Of a stretch of DNA of 64,000 bases, positions 60,336 to 64,000 are shown in pieces (the first letter of the stretch is position 1; each line of letters starts with the position of its first letter). Source of the stretch: Halosimplex aquaticum (GTDB lineage: Archaea; Halobacteriota; Halobacteria; Halobacteriales; Haloarculaceae); NCBI RefSeq assembly GCF_028747785.1, contig NZ_CP118158.1, forward strand, positions 4,092,001-4,156,000, read 5' to 3'. The position numbers and the translations under genes are program-made. The notes below the pieces were generated by a model that saw only the letters and a program-made list of their open reading frames with translations, ran no database searches and had not been told where the DNA came from.

Positions 60336-62627
60336 ATGACATCGGATGCACCTTCTCTGCTGCCCGCGGCGGTCAGGCGGTCGTACGCCGCTCGCCTCGG
60401 GCTGGCGCTCGCGGTCGCGGTGGTGGTGATGGTCGGCTTCGGGGCCGTCATCAGCACCCAGGCCTCCGCGACGCTGCAGGACGAAGTCGAAACCGACCTG
60501 CAGACGCTCTCGGAGACCCGGACCCACGAGCTCGACTCGTGGCTCGGGAGCGTCCAGCGCGAGGCCGTCCTCACCGCTCGTCTGGAGGCGATGCGGTCGG
60601 GCGACGGCGACGCCATCGACCGCGAACTGACCGAGGTCGTCGACTCCGGGACGGTCCCGCCGGACGTGGTGGCGATCCACTACCTGAACACGGAGTCGAT
60701 GACCTTCACCCAGAGCACCGACGACGACCTCGAAGGGGTGAGCCCGGCCGAACAGGGCGCGCCGTTCGCGACGGACCCGCCGACGTTCGACGGCCCGAAC
60801 GACGCGTACGTCTCCGAGCCGTTCACGGTCTCGGCGGTCGACCACCCCGTCGTCGCCGTCGTGACGCCGGTGCCCGGCGTCGAGAACCGCGCGCTCGTCT
60901 TCATGACCGACATCGCGGCGCGGTCCGAGGCGCTCGCCGACGCGAACGCCGACACGTCGACCGTCGTGGTCAACGCGGCCGGCAAGTACGTCGCCCACCC
61001 GAACGCGAGTAAGATCCTCACCTCCCACGACGGGGCCGGGATGGACCCCTCGATGATGGAGCCCGGCGAGACGACGTTCATGGACCACGGGGACATGCTC
61101 ATGGCGAGCACGCTCATGGAGACCAAAGACTGGGTCGTGATGATCCACTCGGCGAAGTCGACGGCCTACGCGCTCGGGGCGCAGATCAACTCCGACCTCG
61201 TCGGACTCGTCCTGCTCGCGATCATCAACCTCGGCCTCGTCGGCGTGACCATCGGGAGCAACACGGTCATCTCGCTGCGCCGCGTCTCACAGCGGGCGCA
61301 GGCGATGGCCGACGGCGACCTCGAAGTCGACCTCGCGACGACCCGCGAGGACGAGATCGGGACGCTCTACCGGTCGTTCCAGGACATGCGCGACTCGATC
61401 CGCGAGAAGGTGGCCGAGGCCGAGACGGCCCGCTCCGAGGCCGAAGACGCCCGCCAGCGCGCCGAGCGGGAGGCCGCCGAGATGGAGTCGATGACGACCC
61501 ACCTGGAAGCCAAGGCCGCCGAGTACGGCGACGTGCTCTCGGCCGCTGCCGACGGCGACCTCACCCGGCGGGCCGACCCCGAGAGCGACAACGGGTCGAT
61601 GCAGTCGGTCGGCGAGAGCATCAACGAGGCCCTCGACGCGCTGGAGGAGACCATCGCGCGGATGAAGTCCTTCGCCGGCGACGTCTCCGCGGCGAGCGAG
61701 CAGGTCGGCGACAACGCCGAGCGGGTCGACCGGGCGAGCGAGCAGGTGACCAACTCCATCTCCGAGATCTTCGACGGGACGACCGAGCAGTCCGACCGGC
61801 TGGAGAGCGCGGCCGGTGAGATGGAGAACCTCTCCGCGACGGCCCAGCAGGTCGCCTCCTCGGCCCAGCAGGTCGCGACGACCTCCCAGCAGGCCGCCGA
61901 GGTCGGCGAGGGCGGCCGCGAGGCCGCACAGCGCGCCATCAGCGAGATGGGCGCCATCGAGGACGAGACCGAGGAGACCGTCAGGGCGATCAACGACCTG
62001 GACGACGAGCTCGACGAGATCGGTCAGATCGTGAGCGTCATCACCGAGATCGTCGAGCAGACGAACATGCTGGCGCTCAACGCGTCGATCGAGGCGGCCC
62101 ACGCCGACGGCGACGGCGCCGGCTTCGCGGTCGTCGCCGACGAGATCAAGGGGCTCGCCGAGGAGACCAAGGAGGCCGCCGGCGACATCGAGGACCGCAT
62201 CGACGGGATCCAGTCGCAGGCGAGCGAGACGGTCGAGACGATGGAGTCGACCAGCGAGCGGGTCACCGACGGCGTCGCGACGGTCGAGGAGGCCGTCGAC
62301 GCCCTGGAGACCATCGTCGAGTACACCGAGGAGGTCGACACCGGTATCCAGGAGATCGACGACGCGACCGAGGAGCAGGCCCGTACCGCCCAGGAGGTGA
62401 TGGGGACCATCGACGACCTGACGGCTATCAGCCAGCAGACCGCCACGGAGGCCGACACGGTGGCCGGGGCGGCCGAGGACCAGTCCCGGTCCATCGACGA
62501 GGTGTCCACCTCCGCGCGGGACCTGCGCGAGCGGGCGGAGGAACTGGAGACGGAACTGTCGCGCTTCGAGACGCGAACGGGCGTCGAGAGCGCGGGATCG
62601 GAGGCGACCGCGGCCACGGACGACTGA
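60336..62627 (+). CDS. htrII: Sensory rhodopsin transducer (HtrII-type methyl-accepting protein)
   Basis: 763 residues from ATG 60336. TM1 at about 20-41 and TM2 at about 286-309 flank an extracellular Cache-like domain of 240 residues ([38 protein letters not shown]). Two HAMP repeats follow ([45 protein letters not shown]), then the long coiled-coil with methylation helices and the conserved hairpin tip [15 protein letters not shown]...[15 protein letters not shown]. With the large extracellular domain it resembles the Halobacterium HtrII, a combined light and chemical receptor, rather than the short Natronomonas form. It couples to CheA/CheW. Confidence 0.94.
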   Translation: MTSDAPSLLPAAVRRSYAARLGLALAVAVVVMVGFGAVISTQASATLQDEVETDLQTLSETRTHELDSWLGSVQREAVLTARLEAMRSGDGDAIDRELTEVVDSGTVPPDVVAIHYLNTESMTFTQSTDDDLEGVSPAEQGAPFATDPPTFDGPNDAYVSEPFTVSAVDHPVVAVVTPVPGVENRALVFMTDIAARSEALADANADTSTVVVNAAGKYVAHPNASKILTSHDGAGMDPSMMEPGETTFMDHGDMLMASTLMETKDWVVMIHSAKSTAYALGAQINSDLVGLVLLAIINLGLVGVTIGSNTVISLRRVSQRAQAMADGDLEVDLATTREDEIGTLYRSFQDMRDSIREKVAEAETARSEAEDARQRAEREAAEMESMTTHLEAKAAEYGDVLSAAADGDLTRRADPESDNGSMQSVGESINEALDALEETIARMKSFAGDVSAASEQVGDNAERVDRASEQVTNSISEIFDGTTEQSDRLESAAGEMENLSATAQQVASSAQQVATTSQQAAEVGEGGREAAQRAISEMGAIEDETEETVRAINDLDDELDEIGQIVSVITEIVEQTNMLALNASIEAAHADGDGAGFAVVADEIKGLAEETKEAAGDIEDRIDGIQSQASETVETMESTSERVTDGVATVEEAVDALETIVEYTEEVDTGIQEIDDATEEQARTAQEVMGTIDDLTAISQQTATEADTVAGAAEDQSRSIDEVSTSARDLRERAEELETELSRFETRTGVESAGSEATAATDD

Positions 62628-62629
62628 CA

Positions 62630-63358
62630 ATGCTCGGACTCACAACCTGGTTCACCATCGGCGCGCTCGGAATGGTCGTCGGGACGGTCCTGCTGGCCTA
62701 CGGACTGACCCTCGTCCCGACGGAACGACGACGACAGTTGGCCCTCGCGGCCGTCGTGCCCGCTATCGCCGCGGTCGCGTACGGCCTCATGGCCCTCGGA
62801 TTCGGCGGCCTCACCACGGCGGACGGCGCGACCGTCTTCGTCCCGCGGTACGTCGACTGGCTGCTGACCACGCCGATCCACGTGGCGGTCATCGCCCTTG
62901 TCGTGGGCGCGTCGACGCGGCTGATCGCCCGCCTGGCGACGCTGCAGGCGCTGACGATCGTCTTCGGCTTCGTCGGTGCGACGCTCGCGTCGCCGCTGAA
63001 CTGGGCGCTGTATCTGGTCGGGAGCGCCTGCTTCGCGGGCGTCGTGTACCTGCTGTTCACCGACTGCGAGGCGCTCGCCGACGAGAGCGCCGACGACGTG
63101 GCCGCGCTCTTCCGGAAGCTGCGCTCGTTCGTCGTCGTCCTGTGGCTGATCTACCCCGTCATCTGGCTGCTCGCGCCGCCGGGCGTCGGGGCCATGGACA
63201 CCGAGACGACCGCGCTCGTCGTCACCTACATCGACGTGGTGGCGAAGGTCGGGTTCGGCCTCATCGTCATCAACGACTTCGCGAGCATGGCGGCCGCGAA
63301 CGACGAGGTCGCCGACGTGGACGCGTCGATCGGCGACGGCCCGGACGCCGCGGACTGA
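62630..63358 (+). CDS. sopII: Sensory rhodopsin II-type photoreceptor
   Basis: 242 residues with seven helices, two bases after the transducer stop. The retinal Lys is 206 in YIDVVAKVGFG, the counterion Asp76 in VPRYVDWLLTTP, Trp and Tyr175 in LWLIYPVIWLL line the pocket. The proton-donor position of pumps (Asp96 in bacteriorhodopsin) is Val87, so it is a sensor, not a pump. Sequence overall is closest to SRII. Unusual: the residue before Lys206 is Ala205, where SRIIs have Thr or Ser, and His84 lies in helix C. It signals through the adjacent transducer. Confidence 0.93.
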   Translation: MLGLTTWFTIGALGMVVGTVLLAYGLTLVPTERRRQLALAAVVPAIAAVAYGLMALGFGGLTTADGATVFVPRYVDWLLTTPIHVAVIALVVGASTRLIARLATLQALTIVFGFVGATLASPLNWALYLVGSACFAGVVYLLFTDCEALADESADDVAALFRKLRSFVVVLWLIYPVIWLLAPPGVGAMDTETTALVVTYIDVVAKVGFGLIVINDFASMAAANDEVADVDASIGDGPDAAD

Positions 63359-63670
63359 TTCGGGCGATCGGTTTTCGCGTTCTCTGGCCGCTGCCAGCCG
63401 GAGCCATCGGTCACTGGACGAACAACGCGGCGGTGACGTTCAACCGCTCTCAGCGGCCGCTCTCGGGCCACTGTCGGCACGGCAGTCGCTGCCGGCGGGT
63501 CCGTCTCTCCCGGCGCGCGAACCTGAGAGTGTCCGTTAGTGGACCCACCTGGCGTCGACCGGCGGCGGATACCCGCTGCTCTCCGGTCGACGCGCGAAAA
63601 ATGGAGTCGACGGCCAGACGCCGTCAGTGTCGGACGAACGATGCCGGTCGCCGGCGACGGCGGGCGCCGG
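63359..63670. other. Intergenic region between convergent genes, nothing found
   Basis: About 310 bases between the rhodopsin gene and tfb. I see no convincing small gene, RNA or repeat; composition drops towards the typical intergenic level and short frames are basic. Confidence 0.4.
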
Positions 63671-64000
63671 TCAGTGGATGCCCATCGCTTCGATCTGCTC
63701 CTGATACCGGTTGCGGATGGTGACTTCCGTCACCTGGGCCACGTCGGCGACCTCGCGCTGGGTCTTCTTCTCGTTACAGAGCAGGGAGGCGGCGTAGATG
63801 GCCGCGGCGGCGTATCCGGTGGGGGACTTGCCCGAGAGCAGGCCCTTCTCGGCGGTGACGTCGATGATCTCGTTGGCCTTCGCCTGGACCTCCTCGCTGA
63901 GTTCGAGCTCGGAGACGAACCGGGGGACGTACTGCTTGGGGTCGACCGGCTCCATCTTGAGGCTGAGCTCCTGGGCGACGTAGCGATAGGTGCGGCCGAT
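63671..64000 (-). CDS. tfb: Transcription initiation factor IIB (partial, N-terminus beyond window)
   Basis: At least 109 C-terminal residues are visible, continuing off the right edge. The second cyclin-like repeat is present: [88 protein letters not shown] is the BRE-recognition helix of TFB. It binds TBP and recruits RNA polymerase. Haloarchaea have many tfb genes, so the paralogue number cannot be set. Confidence 0.95.
   Translation of the reverse strand: MGRTYRYVAQELSLKMEPVDPKQYVPRFVSELELSEEVQAKANEIIDVTAEKGLLSGKSPTGYAAAAIYAASLLCNEKKTQREVADVAQVTEVTIRNRYQEQIEAMGIH

Noticed and set aside
61287..62630. 447-codon minus-strand frame opposite the transducer
   Set aside because: Antisense to the coiled-coil region of the Htr; heptad-like periodicity of the sense strand creates the long open frame.

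Overview
The window is a GC-rich (roughly two thirds G+C by eye) stretch of a haloarchaeal chromosome (class Halobacteria). The basis is: acidic predicted proteins; many genes that start about 25-30 bases downstream of a TATA-like element with little or no 5' leader; Tat-type signal peptides; an archaeal TFB; coenzyme F420 biosynthesis (CofD); an archaeal-type tRNA-Phe; and a sensory rhodopsin with its Htr transducer. A genus cannot be fixed from the sequence alone; a Haloarcula/Halosimplex-like relative is a guess. No rRNA, CRISPR array, IS element or prophage is visible.

Layout. 1-4.9 kb: end of an ArsN2-like acetyltransferase, a tyrosine-decarboxylase-type PLP enzyme, an aldo/keto reductase, three tandem cold-shock genes and a DUF429 protein. 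5-12 kb: envelope and secreted proteins (a Tat substrate, an arylsulfotransferase-like protein, a lamin-tail protein), an AIM24-family protein, a winged-helix protein, a 47-residue zinc-knuckle protein and a striking Gln/His-rich low-complexity protein. 12-22 kb: a sulfatase-fold enzyme with a Thr in the nucleophile position, a methyltransferase, an alpha/beta hydrolase, several haloarchaeal unknowns, tRNA-Phe(GAA), and a Tat-exported DUF4397 protein broken up by Thr/Glu/Pro linkers. 22.3-30 kb: a transglutaminase / small membrane protein / DUF58 / polytopic membrane operon meeting a MoxR ATPase gene tail to tail. 30.1-32.3 kb: an AT-rich patch covering one gene and the 3' half of a PKD surface-protein gene.

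32.3-35.6 kb: a tightly overlapped four-gene operon, cofD / Dus-like / CitG-like / DUF447. 35.8-45.5 kb: a dual-specificity-type phosphatase, HD hydrolase plus amidohydrolase, a Cys-rich copper-storage-like protein, UspA, BirA, a Gfo/Idh/MocA dehydrogenase, a FilR1-type regulator and an ASKHA-fold protein. 45.5-52.1 kb: acyl-CoA carboxylase biotin-carrying subunit (pccA/accC-like) and carboxyltransferase subunit (pccB-like), separated by an E1-alpha dehydrogenase without its beta partner and a DUF4166/YndJ pair. 52.2-60.2 kb: a lipoprotein, UDG-superfamily protein, SNF transporter, SDR, GDPD and DUF3604/PHP protein. 60.3-63.4 kb: the phototaxis pair htr/sop. The right edge holds the C-terminal half of a TFB.

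Functional links: BirA (39.9-40.9 kb) would biotinylate the carrier domain at 45.6-47.4 kb, which works with the carboxyltransferase at 50.5-52.1 kb. The MoxR/DUF58/transglutaminase set looks like a cell-surface quality-control or maturation system. The most unusual elements are the Gln/His-rich protein, the compositionally mosaic PKD gene with its AT-rich partner, the cofD operon of poorly understood cofactor genes, and the transglutaminase operon with a possible 20-codon leader ORF. Residue positions are hand counts and approximate; family calls come from motif recognition, not database searches.
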